Assembly: GCF_029227915.1 (NCBI RefSeq)
Contig: NC_079887.1
Location: 6,634,001-6,698,000, forward strand
Direction: 5' to 3'
Origin: Hydractinia symbiolongicarpus
Lineage: Eukaryota; Cnidaria; Hydrozoa; Anthoathecata; Hydractiniidae
DNA length: 64,000 nucleotides
The first letter of the stretch is position 1. The number at the start of each line of letters is the position of its first letter. Under the pieces are notes generated by a model. It was not told the origin of the DNA and did no database searches. It saw only the letters and a program-made list of their open reading frames with translations. Below are positions 34,537 to 47,855 of the stretch, piece by piece. A program made the position numbers and the translations under genes.

Positions 34537-37500
34537 CTACATCACATACTTGTCTATTCTGATGGTGGTATTTTTCTCTTTCGCTTGATCTTCAATAATG
34601 GCGGAATTCTTCGGCTTCTTGTTATTTTTGAAATGGAAAACTTTATCTGTCCCTTGATCTTTAAAAACAACTAAATGTCTTATAGAACAAGAATTCATAG
34701 CCGACAGCTCATCGACAACATATTGAATATTGATAAAAGACTCTTCCACTTTGACATACTCCAACGAATCAAAGTTATTTAGAGTGCGAACAAATTTTTT
34801 ATAGGCAACATGTTCTGTTAGATGCATTAAAGTTAACGTCTTTAGCTCATCGGCTGGGTGCAGTGACAAAGCTTCTAGATAAGCGTGCGTGTTTTTCGTT
34901 CCCGATAATTTTAAGTACTCCAGGTGTTTACAAAGTGGAAAATTCGATTCTACAAAATGAACATCATACAACGTTAAATGTGTTAAGTTTACATAAGTTT
35001 CCGGAATCCACGTGGTTTTGATTCCACAAGGCAATTCGTAAATAATATTTCGGACGCGATTTCCGATGTCGTTTTCACTCGGCTTCCGTGCTTTGTAACT
35101 AAATTTTTGGATGTTTTCTGGTTTCCATTTTACAAATTCATTTTGTAAATTACATACAAATGATGAAACAGATTCAGGTAAATATAGCTCTAAATATTTT
35201 TCAAACACAACATTTTGCCATGACCAATGGCGAATATTGGTAACACTACTCATGCTTTTCTGCACATCAGGATATAGCATTTTTGGTGGAACAAAACGTG
35301 GTTGTTCAATAACATTTGGTTGTTCGATAACATTTGGTTGTTCGATAATACGTTGTTGGAGTATAGGAGAACTGCAACATTTTTCTGGGGGAGGCCGTGG
35401 AGGTAGGTAAGTAGGAATATAACACAGGAAGGTTATGTCTTCCAATGTAAATGATGTCAACATAGGAGTGCCATCCAAAATCCAAGTAAGAACTTCAAGA
35501 GGAAAAGTCCTACCCGTAAGATATATTTCATTCAAGGCTGGAAAGTTGCTAAATGTTTGATCTGTAATTTTATGCGGTTCTAGAAGCCATATTCTATGTA
35601 ATCGTAGCTTTTCAATTGATGGACAAAATTTTCCAATAAAATTTAGATTGTCACAATATGTTTCTAATTCCAAAGTATCCTTTACTGCAGTTAATGCAGT
35701 GCAGAGTTTATCTGAGGCTTCAAAGTGTGGTGCATAACAACTACCATATATCTTTACTTTATTAAATGTTTTCCCATTATGCATTTTTTCCATGAAGGCC
35801 GTAAAGCGAAATAATTCTTTTTCAGAAACAGTTAGGAAGTCAAAATTTATATTCATGTTGATCATTGCAATGCGAGAGTATGTTGATTGGCACAAAAACG
35901 AACATGTTAAACGATAATTTCGAAAATCGTTCAGATTCAAATAAGATGCAATCAAGCTACAGATGAATTCTGGTAGGTCAACCAAGAGAGGTTTTTCACT
36001 TATCTAGAAACAAAATACCTTGAATTAGAAAAATATACATTATACATAGATATAAATAAACATACATAGCATTTATGAATTCAAGCGGTATTCAGCCCAA
36101 CTGAGTTACGTTTGGTACTTTGCAGACCAGAATATATGAAAAGCAACAGAACAGAAACAGAACTTTAAGAAATAATAAAGGGATATTATTGCATGTCAAA
36201 TTTGGTTGTTGCATTACAGAGTTTCAGTTTTTTAAATTCGGAAGAACGATTGAAATACGGCATTTCCGTATTAAATGTTAAACAAAATAAATGCGAAAAT
36301 TTAAAAGACTGATAAATATTTGTTTTAAGAATAATATGTTTTCTATTGTATAACCATCAGTCAAAAGATGCATTTGATGAACAAATGATGTCATTCAGCT
36401 TGTTAATTATGCTTTGAATTAAATTATTATATTGGCCACTTCTGGCTTACGATATAGGGAATTTGATTAAATGCGCGATTCAAAAACAAAAACAGCGCGT
36501 TGGAAGGAGTTCATATCATTATGAAACAAGGTACTGAAATAGGGAGAGAAAAAAAGGCAGGAAGGACGGGAAGAAATTTCCGAAGAAGGTGCTACCAAAA
36601 TTATCAACTTTATATAATTATGAAAGTTATGGAAGCTAATACACCTTTCCCAAATTTCATAAATTATAATAATTATGATGTCATCCAAAATTTCATATGA
36701 AAGTTATGGAAGCTAAATCTAGCCTATTACAACTATCATTGTTTCTATTTCTAATTAGATTTCTCTTTAAGAAACAAATTCTACGTATTCAGTTTTACCG
36801 ATATATCGTATAAATTTTCTGCTCTAAAAAATTTACTTAAAAAAAACAACATCATGCAAGGTGTAAGGTCTACTAAAATTAGTTCTTTCATTATAGCTAG
36901 CTATAATATAGCATATGGTACTCCCTCACAATGTTTTAACATCGAATGTCAAAAAGAAGAGTTCAATTCACAATTATCTAAAACAACAAAAATGGGGTTT
37001 TTTGTGCTCCATGTAGCTACTTTAATAAATGAGATTGTGAAACATTTTACGTGATTGCTTTTTCTCTTTTTTGAAACTTTTTCTCTCAAAGCCTTCAAAA
37101 ACACTCATTCGAAATTGATGATTAACAAACAGTTTATCTAGAAAATTAAGCTATAAAATCGAAAGCTTTATAAGCAAATTACGTTAATGACTGAATAAAC
37201 CTTTAGGGACGTAGTTTCTCTATTTCACTTGCGTAATTTAAGTCTAGTTACTTTGGCATGGATGAAGCATTCGGTCTAAGATAAAAGTTTATAGACGTCG
37301 GTCTCTGAAAATTCAGTAAGTTAAACACTATGATTATAGGTTAATTTTTTTCATGCTTTATTTCATCAAATCGGTCTAAAAAGATACTATACAAAGTTTA
37401 AATTCATATTTTAATTATTTTCTTAAGTAAGTAAGAATTATTTGAAAGTAAAAGAACATGTTTATCAATAGAATTTTGGCTGTATATGTATTGTAGGACT

Positions 37501-37863
37501 TAACTGAAACGAAACGGATGTTTTTATAACGCCTAAGAAGATATGGCAACCAAAAGTTTGATGAGTTCACCGTCTAGACAGGCTTCTTAATTTTAAAGTT
37601 AAAGTAAAAATGTAAATTATTTCATTTGTCGAGTTGAAAAATACGCAAAAAAAAGTGATTTTCATTAGCCGGTCCAAGGATTTCATAAGCGTAGAGGAGC
37701 CCTAGGGACGGAGTTGACATATAATCTTATCAAGTTAGAAAAAAATGTGAAAGGTTTTATTTGTAAAATTTGAGAGACAAAACAAATTTCACGTAATGTT
37801 AATAAGCATACATACATCAAGATTTGAAACTTTTTGAATAAGTTTTTCTTCTTTTTCCATCAT
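34537..37863 (-). CDS. F-box protein, copy 2 (two exons)
   Basis: Exon 1 is 37816-37863 (16 codons, MMEKEEK start). A 1.8-kb intron follows, and exon 2 is 34537-36003. The total is about 504 residues. Exon 2 begins with ATA, not ATG, so translation needs exon 1, and the reading frame is continuous across the junction. The F-box starts at about residue 25 (LPEFICSLIASYLN). LRR-like blocks such as LEYLKLSGTKNTHAYLEAL and LEYVKVEESFINIQYVV follow. The hinge has three short NVIEQP/RIIEQP units. Exon 2 is nearly identical to copy 3 over most of its length, with differences concentrated in the hinge, so the duplication is recent or gene conversion is active. Confidence 0.84.
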
Positions 37864-39835
37864 GACACTCTGTAGATTTGATTTGAATCGCGGCAAATAA
37901 TAGACAACAATTATTAACAATGTTAATTTCTGCTAAAAGAATTATATAGATAAATTTACAGGTTGAGAAATTTGCAACTCCGTGATGTATCCTAAAGGCA
38001 GATCTTTTGTAAACATAATTGAAAGAAAAGCTCAAATACAGTATGCTTGCGTATCAAAAGTGTATTAAACAATGAAAATATTACGACGTAATACATTAAT
38101 TAAAGGTGAAATTCAGAATTACTCCTTAGTCACTGCATAGTGTTGATCTTCCTTGTTTTTTATATCTAATATTTTGACACTTGTTTAACATCTCTAATAG
38201 AACTTTATTAACCGCGTTTTTTCTTTCCCACAGGCATGTGACTATGACCTAAGGTCACCAATTATTAAAAGACTTTTATATTCTAATCTTTTCCTTTGAC
38301 GTAATATCCGTAATTCTTTGTGACTTTTAAAACCAACCAAAAGCCCTGCAGCTCTAACACCTTCCGCGGAAACACTGCGGAAAATGGCGACTCCTGAACT
38401 TTAATTGACTCATACAGTGAGCGACAGGCCACTTTTTGTTGATAATAAATCTACCTTAAAAAAGTATCTCAGGATTTAGTCCCGTACTGTATAGAACGTG
38501 TCATAAACTTTTTCCCCGTAGTGGACAAAAATGACGTTTAAGACATTACACTTATAAACAAACGCTCGGAATTGCCTTGGTCAAGGATCATTAGTCATAG
38601 AATTGTCATTGAATAATATAGATATTATCATGTCATGAACAAGCAAGTTTATTTTAGGCTGCAGCTGTCATTGGCGGGTCATGATCGAAGTTATCTTTGG
38701 CTCTGTATTAGTGTAGTATGTCATTACAGAATCGATATCAACCAATCAGCAGTTAAAATAATTCACTTTGTCACGAATCTAAGATAGAAACATCAGATTT
38801 ATTGAAATATTTCTTTCTTTCTTAAAGTTCGGTTTCTTTTACATTTTTTCTTGGATTTACTAATAAGCCAATCATTCAAAGAATTGATTATCATTTCTAC
38901 AGAAACCTGTTGCTTCACATATTAATTCCACCTCTTTTTTAATGGTTAAAACATAAAAAAAGTGTATAGCATACTTTTTACACTGTTAATATGGTACATG
39001 AGATCATTGCGCAGGTTTAACTTTAATATTTGAGCTGATCTTTAATGAGATTAGTAGAACATTTGAGACCAATTATTGTAGGAAACAGCAACTAAACGTC
39101 GTAGCTGCAACTTCAACAGTTTAAATGACTTAAAAAACAATGCAAATTATGCATCATAGGATCATTCATGCAGAGGGGAAAAATTATTGGCGGCACAATT
39201 GCTCCCTCTGAAGTTTTGTATTGTATATTAAGTACTGTTGATAAATATTAAATATCGAGCAGGAAAAATAAGAAAATAATTTTTTAAATCTTAACAATAA
39301 GAAAACAAGGTAAAATTTGAGAATTACTCACTGTCTTCTAGTAACGTAATAATCTTGAACACACTGCAAATTTCTTGTAACAAATATAAACCTCTGAAAC
39401 CCTTTTTTTAAACAACATCTACGTGATAAGATTTTAATAACATTAGAAGTGCGACCTTAGGTCACTAATCGTTAAAAGATCTTTTGTTATATATATATTT
39501 TTTTTTCTTCGTCGTTGCAACCGTAACGTAAGAATTATTAGATCTTAACTAGTAGTTTATAAAGACAAAGTTCATAAATTAAAAACCTATACAAGCCAGA
39601 CTGTTAACCCCTGCACTTGCATAAGCAATGGTAATATAAACACACGCTAATTGATATAAAAATAAGTGTACGTACTTAAAATTTTATTATTTTACCACTA
39701 CTATTAATACAAAATTGTGTCAAAAATATTGAAATGAGTCTCGATATTTCAACAATATCTCATTTTAATCAACTCACAAAAATAAATCCTGATCACTTTC
39801 TAAAGGTCGAAGTATATTGCATTGCATGAAACAAA
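37864..39835. other. Upstream region of F-box copy 2, duplicated
   Basis: Collinear with the upstream region of copy 1 except for about 215 bp at 38869-39085 that is absent there. That segment has no terminal repeats, so insertion here and deletion in copy 1 are equally possible. It continues to about 39690, where similarity to copy 1 stops. Confidence 0.65.
38244..38258. promoter_or_regulatory. AGGTCA palindrome upstream of F-box copy 2
   Basis: ATGACCTAAGGTCAC is the same site as at 32912 with one arm changed, about 381 bp upstream of the start codon. Confidence 0.4.
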
Positions 39836-39839
39836 GTAT

Positions 39840-40770
39840 TTTTGAAATTGAAAACTTTTTTATTGAATCTTTAAACAACAGATGTTTTTTACAACAAATA
39901 TTCATGGCTGACGGCTCATAAACAACATATGGACGAATGATTCTCCTTTCACTTGTACGTTCTCCAGCAAATAAAAGTTATGAAGAGTGCGAGTATAATT
40001 GTCGTCACAAAAAAAATCTGTTGGATATATTATTAACAACTTCTTCAGAGCATCTACTGGACATAACGATAAACCATCCAGATAAACACACCTGTTGTTT
40101 GTTCAGGACAATTTCAAGTACTCCACCAGTTTGCAAATTTGAAAGTTCGTTTCATCAAACTTCACATCATATAAACTTTACGTATTTGTTCGAGTTCCAT
40201 GGTGTCATAATTTTATGATGCAAAATCCAGTCGTGGATAATTTCGTTAAGACGATAGTCGATAGTCTTGGCGTAACTTTCTCAGATTTTCGTCGGTTATG
40301 AAGAAACAGATTCAGGCAGAGATTTTAATCTGACATAATCCTATGACCAATGACGCATTATGGTTGCGCAACTTATGCCTTTTTGCACAGCAAGATTTTT
40401 GCCTTTCCATTTTTTTGGTGGTATTACAATAATAATAAGGAGGCCTTATAATTTCAAAACATCCCCAATAATAGGTGAAGATGAGTAAAAAGTTGCATGT
40501 ATCAATGTAAGACGGGTGTACAGATCCGAGTCAAAGCATCAAGTGAAATTATAACTTTGAAATATATAATTCATAAAATGATGAAAGATTGCTAAATGCT
40601 TGATATGAAAATGAACGCGGTGTTTCCATACATAAAAAGATATGGTAACCAACCAAATATTATTGGATTATAGACAGAAGTTTTCTTTTAATATTGATTA
40701 TGTATTTTTTGCCAACTCATCATCACCATTTGTCAAATAAGTAAATGCATCTAGAATTACCTAAAATTTT
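39840..40770 (-). pseudogene. Decayed F-box paralogue (copy 4)
   Basis: On the minus strand the 3' half of the F-box coding exon is recognisable by nucleotide similarity. Matches include CAACATATGGACGAATGATTC, the AGCATCTACTGGACATAACG region, CCTATGACCAATGACGCATT near 40340 and TTTTTGCACAGCAAGATTT. Many indels and stops remove any long ORF. The F-box end is not recognisable. Older than the three intact copies. Confidence 0.72.
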
Positions 40771-40779
40771 GATGTTTTT

Positions 40780-41476
40780 TTTTATGAAAAAATGAGTATT
40801 ATATTTTGGCCTTTCTTTTTGTTTAATCAAGGATTTTATTATATTTTTTTTGCTTTAGTTTCAACAGTTTTGTGTAGATAACTTGTAACTTTTTAATGTA
40901 TTAATTGTCGTAGGAATTCAACCTCAATCAATAGCAAGAAAAATTAAGTAAAATTTTAGGTTTTAAACAAAATAAAGATGTATATAAATAGCAAAAATAT
41001 ATACATCAAATATTTTACACAAAAAATTGCGTATTTGTATGACGTTTTATAGAACGTTTCAGTGCATGTGACATGTTTAGATTTCTTTGTTGTGTTTGAA
41101 ATAGTGCGCATTCGCAACCAGCTTAATCAAAGCATATTGTAGGAATAAAAGACTGCAGCATGTTTGTAATAGATAAATAAGTTATTTTAACATATCTTCT
41201 GATTTTTACATTTGTTACATATGTAAAAACTTGTCAATGTTTACAGCGGACTTCGGATCTTATGTTATTTGCGATATGCTCCAATTCAACGGAATTTTTT
41301 ACCTTTCTAGGTCGTGGAGCGAATTGTTTCATAATGCGGCCATTGTAGAAAGTGCGGCTAGTGCATTTTTGAAAGTTAGTTACTCAGCAGCCTGATGTCT
41401 AACTGATTACATTATGTAACAAGACCAAAAGGTAAGGGTTAAAGAATACCAATGTTGTATTAAATGGTACTAATAT
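40780..41476. other. Intergenic, nothing recognised
   Basis: AT-rich spacer, no gene signal. Confidence 0.45.
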
Positions 41477-42446
41477 TTAAGGTGGTTCCCTAGAAAAACA
41501 TTCTAAATTTCAAGAATTGTCATTTAGCTGTTTTCTGACAGCAACTTCATCTTAGATTACCGTGGCAAGTAGTGCTTATGACACATTTAGGCTTTTATTG
41601 CGTATTCTGCCACGTTTTTCAACCAACCACAAATATAAGTGTATAGCATAGCCCATAGCAACCATTTTCGCATATTTAGACAGCTTTCTTGTCCCTCCGT
41701 CAATGTTTAATTACTTGCAATAGCTAGATGATACCTTAGGGTGGTGTTCCACAAGCATTCAGAAAGCTGTCTTAACGACGCACCCACCGAAGGGAACACG
41801 TCAGTGTTTAGTTGTCCGCAATTAGATTTCAGACTTAGCTTTTCAGGTCGAAATAGTGCTGCTGTACACCTTTTGTCGATCCACAAGTCAAGAATGTCCA
41901 TAAAATAATCTTTAAACAAGTTTTTTGCCGTTTAAATTCGGAATCCACGCAAAACAAGAATTCTCAAGATCGAAGCACCCACGCTTTACAATTTCTTCTG
42001 TGGATGCAGGCATTAGTACCACCAAGTGTTTAAATGAAACCGATTTTCAAATCGAAGTATTGTCTTTCAGTTTTTTTGTCGAAATATTGCCTGTTTCGCA
42101 CTGTTTTAGCTTTTCTGTCGTCCAAAATATACCGCATCAATTCTGTGGAAGACGAGTCAGCCTTGCGAAAATGCGCTTTACTCAATCCACATGACCATTG
42201 AGGAACAAAAGCAGTCAAAAAAGCGCTTGAAATAACGCATGGTATTCAGTTGTTTGATTAGGCGTTGAGCAACAATATGCCATATTTTGCCTATACTTCT
42301 CCTAGCAACGGGTAACAATGGCAACCAATCAATGAAATTTTTGACTTAATTTTGTCGTACCGTCACATACTATGATATTCTTATCAAGTATCTTCGGAAA
42401 AGACAATCCTCTGCGATATAGTTTTTTTCTAGGGGAACCGACTTAA
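41477..42446. mobile_element. TTAA-flanked DNA transposon remnant
   Basis: TTAA at 41477-41480 and 42443-42446 flanks GGTGGTTCCCTAGAAAAA at the left and the inverse (GTCGGTTCCCCTAGAAAAA) at the right. The 962-bp body holds minus-strand ORFs (42030-42218 and 41707-41919) that could be parts of one broken coding region; I recognise no domain. A TTAA target fits piggyBac or Kolobok groups. It sits between F-box copies 3 and 4. Confidence 0.65.
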
Positions 42447-43195
42447 TAACAAAAATATATTTACACGCACACTACGATCTTTGAACGCACACTACAATCT
42501 TTTCTGACTGTTTGGTGCAACAATAAACTTTTTGTCACGCTTCGTCAACTTTTTTGCAGAAAATATAAAAACAATTTTGTGACGAATACCTCTTTATCGA
42601 ATAGAAGTAGTCTCACGAAGTGTTGTTTGGAAGTTATTTTATCATACTTGTTGCCCAAAAGAACAGGAGTTGTGTGTTCAGGTCCTTATGTAAAAATTAC
42701 GCAAAGCAGAACGAATATGTTTTGTAGCTGGCGACTTATGAGAAAGGCACTCTAATCCAAGCACTTTTTGTGTGGCTAGATTGATTGATAGCTAGGAAAA
42801 GTAATTTTACAACTATAAGATAGGGTATGTCAGCAACAATCAAAAGGTTATCCAAATCAGCAACAAAAATTGAGATAGCTCTTTTTTTTCCAAAATAAAA
42901 AAAATTACATAAAACTAGTTCAAAATTACAGATAAAAGTTCTACATACGCACTTATTGATTGTGTGTATATATAGTTATAACTGTCTATTTTCACGATCA
43001 TGACGCAGTTAAGCTCAAATTCTCTTTGAAATAAAAGTTAAACAAAACCTTAAGGACCACTGCAAATGAAATTAATTTACTTTTTATCGTATCTAATTGA
43101 AACCCTGGGTTTACGTTTTTGTTTTCTTTTTGTATAATTAAAATTCCATTTTGGTTGAAGGTTACATACATCGCGTTTTCGTTGCATGAAAAGTC
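42447..43195. other. 3' flank of F-box copy 3
   Basis: From about 42773 this is near-identical to the 3' flank of copy 2 (34125-34536) and so belongs to the duplicated unit. Confidence 0.6.
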
Positions 43196-43199
43196 TCCA

Positions 43200-46086
43200 C
43201 TACATCACATATTTGTCTATGCTGATGGTGGTATTTTTCTCTTTCGCTTGATCTTCAACAATGGCGGAATTCTTCGGCTTCTTGTTATTTTTGAAATGGA
43301 AAACTTTATCTGTCCCTTGATCTTGACCTTGAAAAACAACTAAATGTTTTATAGAACAAGAATTCATAGCCGACAACTCATCGACAACATATTGAATATT
43401 GATAAAAGACTCTTCCACTTTGACATACTCCAACGAATCGAAGTTATTCAGAGTGCTAACAAATTTTTTATAGCCAAAATGTTCTGTTAGATGCATTAAA
43501 GTTAACGTCTTTAGCTCATCGGCTGGGTGCAGTGACAAAGCTTCTAGATAAGCCTGCGTGTTTTTCGTTCTCGATAATTTTAAGTACTCCAGGTGTTTAC
43601 AAAGTGGAAAATTCGATTCTTCAAAATGAACATCATACAACGTTAAATGTGTTAAGTTTACATAAGTTTCCGGAATCCACGTGGTTTTGATTCCACAAGG
43701 CAACTCGTAAATAATATTTCGGACGCGATTTCCGATGTCGTTTTCACTCGGCTTCCGTGCTTTGTAACTAAATTTTTGGATGTTTTCTGGTTTCCATTTT
43801 ACAAATTCATTTTGTAAATTACATACAAATGATGAAACAGATTCAGGTAAATATAGCTCTAAATATTTTTCAAACACAACATTTTGCCATGACCAATGGC
43901 GAATATTGGTAACACTACTCATGCTTTTCTGCACATCAGGATATAGCATTTTTGGTGGTTCTGGTTCTGGACGTGGTTCCATGAAACGCTGTCGGAACCA
44001 AAGCGAAGGTGTTATACCTGGAATAGGATAAAAGCAAGAACGAATACGAGCTTGTCTGAACCGGTACTCAGGAATATAACTCAGGAAGGTTATGTCTTCC
44101 AATGTAAATGATGTCAACATAGGAGTGCCATCCAAAATCCAAGTAAGAACTTCAAGAGGAAAAGTCCTACCCGTAAGATATATTTCATTCAAGGCTGGAA
44201 AGTTGCTAAATGTTTGATCTGTAATTTTATGCGGTTGTAGAAGCCATATTCTATGTAATCGTAGCCTTTGAATTGATGGACAAAATTTTCCAATAAAATT
44301 TAGATTGTCACAATATGTTTCTAATTCCAAAGTATCCTTTACTGCAGTTAATGCAGTGCAGAGTTTATCTGAGGCTTCAAAGTGTGGTGCATAACAACTA
44401 CCATATATCTTTACTTTATCAAATGTTTTCCCATTATGCATTTTTTCCATGAAGGCCGTAAAGCGAAATAATTCTTTTTCAGAAACAGTTAGGAAGTCAA
44501 AATTTATATTCATGTTGATCATTGCAATGCGAGAGTATGTTGATTGGCACAAAAACGAACATGTTAAACGATAATTTCGAAAATCGTTCAGATTCAAATA
44601 AGATGCAATCAAGCTACAGATGAATTCTGGTAGGTCAACCAAGAGAGGTTTTTCACTTATCTAGAAACAAAATACCTTGAATTTGAAAAATATACATTAT
44701 ACATAGATATAAATAAACATACATAGCATTTACGAATTCAAGCGGTATTCAGCCCAACTGAGTTACGTTTGGTACTTTTCAGACCAGAATATATGAAAAG
44801 CAACAGAACAGAAACAGAACTTTAAGAAATAATAAAGGGATTTTATTGCATGTCAAATTTGGTTGTTGCATTACAGAGTTTCAGTTTCTTAACTTCGGAA
44901 GAAAGATTGAAATAGGGCATTTCCGTATTAAATGTTGAACAAAATAAATGCGAAAATTTAAAAGACTGATAAAAATTTGTTTTAAGAATAATATGTTTTC
45001 TATTGTACAACCATCAGTCAAAAAATGCATTTGATGAACAAAGGATGTCATTCAGCTTGTTAATTATGCTTTGAATTAAATTATTATATTGCTTACTTCC
45101 GGCTTACGATATAGGGAATTTGATTAAATGCGCGATTCTAAAACAGAAACAGCGCGTTGGAAAGAGTTCATATCATTATGAAACAAGGTACTGAAATGTG
45201 GAGAGAAAAAAAGGCAGGAATGAAGCGCAGAAATTTTTGAAGAAGGTGCTACCAAAATTATCAGCTTTATATAATTATAAAAGTTATGGAAGCTAATACA
45301 CCTTTCTCGAATCAAAGCCTTCAAAAACACTCGTTCAAAATTGATGATTAACAAATAGCTTATCTAGAAAATTAAGCTATAAAATCGAAAGCTTTATAAA
45401 TTACGTGAATGACTGAATAAACCTTTAGGGACGTAGTTTCTCTATTTCACTGGCGTAATTTAAGTCTAGTTACTTTGGCATGGATGAAGCATTCGGTCTA
45501 AGATAATAGTTTATAGACGTCGGTCTCTGAAAATTCAGTAAGTTAAACACTACGATTATAGGTTAATTTTTTTCATGCTTTATTTCATCAAATCGGTCTA
45601 AAAAGATACTATACAAAGTTTAAATTCATATTTTAATTATTTTTTTTAAGTAAATGAGAATTATTTGAAAGTAAAAGAACATGTTTATCGATAGAATTTT
45701 GGCTGTATATGTATTGTAGGACTTAACTGAAACGAAACGGATGTTTTTATAACGCCTAAACAGAAATGGCCACCAGAAGTTTGATGAGTTCACCGTCTAG
45801 ACAGGCTTCTTAATTTTAAAGTTAAAGTAAAAATGTAAATTATTTCATTTGTCCAGTTGAAAAAAAACGCAAAAAAGTGATTTTCACTAGCCGGTCCAAG
45901 GCTTTCATAAGCGTAGAGGAGCCCTGGGGACGGAGTTGACATATAACCCTTATTAAGTTAGAAAAAAAATGAAAGATATTATTTGTAAAATGTTCAGAGA
46001 CAAAACAAAGTTCACATAATGTTAATGAGCATACATACATCAAGATTTGAAACTTTTTGAATAAATTTTTCTTCTTTTTCCATCAT
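43200..46086 (-). CDS. F-box protein, copy 3 (two exons)
   Basis: Exon 1 is 46039-46086 (16 codons, ATGATGGAAAAAGAAG start, donor GAT|GTATGT). Exon 2 is 43200-44660 and begins with ATA after a TTTCTAG acceptor. The total is about 502 residues. The F-box and LRR-like organisation is as in copy 2. The hinge is different: the hexapeptide array is replaced by an Arg/Phe-rich stretch ending in MEPRPEPEPP (43960-44060). The C-terminal tail keeps the KNSAI(I/V)EDQAKEKNTTI segment shared with copy 2 and absent from copy 1. It likely arose in the same duplication as copy 2. Confidence 0.84.
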
Positions 46087-46089
46087 GAC

Positions 46090-47048
46090 ACTCTGTAGAT
46101 TTGATTCGAATCGCGGCAATAACTATAATAGACAACAATTATTAACAATGTTAATTTCCTCCTAGAAGAAGTATATAGATAAATTTACTGTTCGACCAAT
46201 GAAAATATCACCGCGTAATACAAACATTAATTAAAGTTGAATTTAGAATTACTCCTTACCTTATAGTCACTGCATAATGTTAATCTTATAAAAATATAAA
46301 TTTACAGCTTCAGAAATTGACAGATCCATGATGTATCCTAAAGACAGATTTTTTGTAAACATAACTGAAAGAAAAGCTCAAATACATTATGCTTTGTGCG
46401 TATTAAACAATGAAAATATTACGACGTAATAAAAACATTAGCTAAAGGTGAAATTCAAAATTACTCCCTATCTTATAGTCACTGCATAATGTTGATCTTA
46501 CTTGTTTTTTATATCTAATATTTTAACACTTATTTAACAACCGCGTTTCTTCTTTGCCACAGGAATGTGACTGTGACCTAAGGTCACCAATCATTAAAAG
46601 ACCTTTTATTCTAATATTTTCCTTTGACGTAATATCCGTAATTCTTTGTCACTTTTAAAACCAACAAGAGGGTCTCCGGCGTGAATACTTTCCGCTGTGA
46701 CACTGTGGAAAATGGCGACTCCTGAACTTTAATTGACTCATACAGTGAGCGACAGGCCACTTTTCGCTGATAATAAATCTACCTTAAAAAGTATCTCAGG
46801 ATTTAGTCCCGTACTGTAAGGAACGTGTAATAAACCTTTTTACCCTTAGCGTGCAAGAATGACGTTTACGTCATTACACGTATAAACAAAGGCTTCGAAA
46901 TTGCCTTGGTCAAGGATCATTAGTCATAGAATTGTCATTGAATAATATAGATATTATCATGTCATGAACAAGCAAATTTATTTTAGGCTACATTTCGACA
47001 ACTACAGCAATGATCGAAACTATATTTGACTGTTTAGTAGTGAAGTTG
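46090..47048. other. Upstream region of F-box copy 3, duplicated
   Basis: Shares blocks with the upstream regions of copies 1 and 2 up to the CTACATTTCGACAACT boundary near 47000. Past that point a transposon interrupts the homology. Confidence 0.65.
46573..46587. promoter_or_regulatory. AGGTCA palindrome upstream of F-box copy 3
   Basis: GTGACCTAAGGTCAC is identical to the site of copy 1, about 487 bp upstream of the start codon. Confidence 0.45.
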
Positions 47049-47214
47049 TTCTGGCCCAACTACGGACACCGGCCCAACTTTGGATGCGGGACTGGCCCGT
47101 CTTTAGACAGACCGGCTCGTCAAAAAACGGGTCGGTGCGTTCGCAATCGGGATAGCCCATCTATTGACGGGCCCGGCCCAGCTTTGGACAAATGTATGCA
47201 AATGTATTAAGTTG

Positions 47215-47505
47215 GTACAGGCCCAACTATTGACGAAGGAATCTCTTGCTTTTAAAAGCCGTGTCATTAGATGGGACAAACTTAATTGTACACGAAGGTC
47301 TCTTGCAATTTTAGAAAATGTGTCACAAGATGGGACAGGCCTAACTATTGACAAACAATTCCCATGCTTTTAAAAGACTGTGTCATAAGATGGGACGGGC
47401 CCAACTTTTGACAAACAATTCCCATGCTTTTAAAAGACTGTGTCATAGGATGGGACAGGCCCAACTATTGACAAAGGACACTTGTGTTTTCAAAAATCGT
47501 AGTAA
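47215..47505. repeat. 60-bp tandem repeat, about 5 units
   Basis: GGGACAGGCCCAACTATTGAC recurs with exact 60-bp spacing (47211, 47271, 47331, 47391, 47451). The last three units are the most alike. It creates overlapping ORFs on both strands that are not genes. Confidence 0.88.
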
Positions 47506-47789
47506 AAAAGGGACAGATCCCAAACTAAAGTTAAGCCTTGTAACATGGGAAACACACTGTTTCAAATTTAAAAAAAATGAAGACAGGTCTGGCCCAACTG
47601 TGGACAAATGCAGTATAGTGTCCATAGGAGAGGAAAAAAGAAAACAAAAAATATACGGAGGAAAAGAAATCATGAATTCTCTAAATATAATCTGTTACAA
47701 ATATAACTAAAGTAATGAGCAACACAAATACAATGTCATAATTTTTTTCCTTAAAAATTGAACAAATACAGACATAAATTCACAAATAT

Positions 47790-47855
47790 TAGTAGCACAG
47801 TCGGTAGAGCGTACGACACATTTCCAAGTGGTTGTGGGTTTGATCCATTTGGAAA
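47790..47855 (+). ncRNA. tRNA-like sequence (SINE-like or tRNA pseudogene)
   Basis: A-box TAGCACAGTCGG (47793-47804) fits the consensus, and the B-box GGGTTTGATCC (47836-47846) differs from GGTTCGANTCC by about one base. Spacing is tRNA-like. The acceptor stem does not pair well. Confidence 0.5.

Noticed and set aside
47010-47710. Overlapping ORFs in the 60-bp repeat
   Set aside because: They arise from the repeat period (60 is a multiple of three) inside a transposon-like element. No domain.
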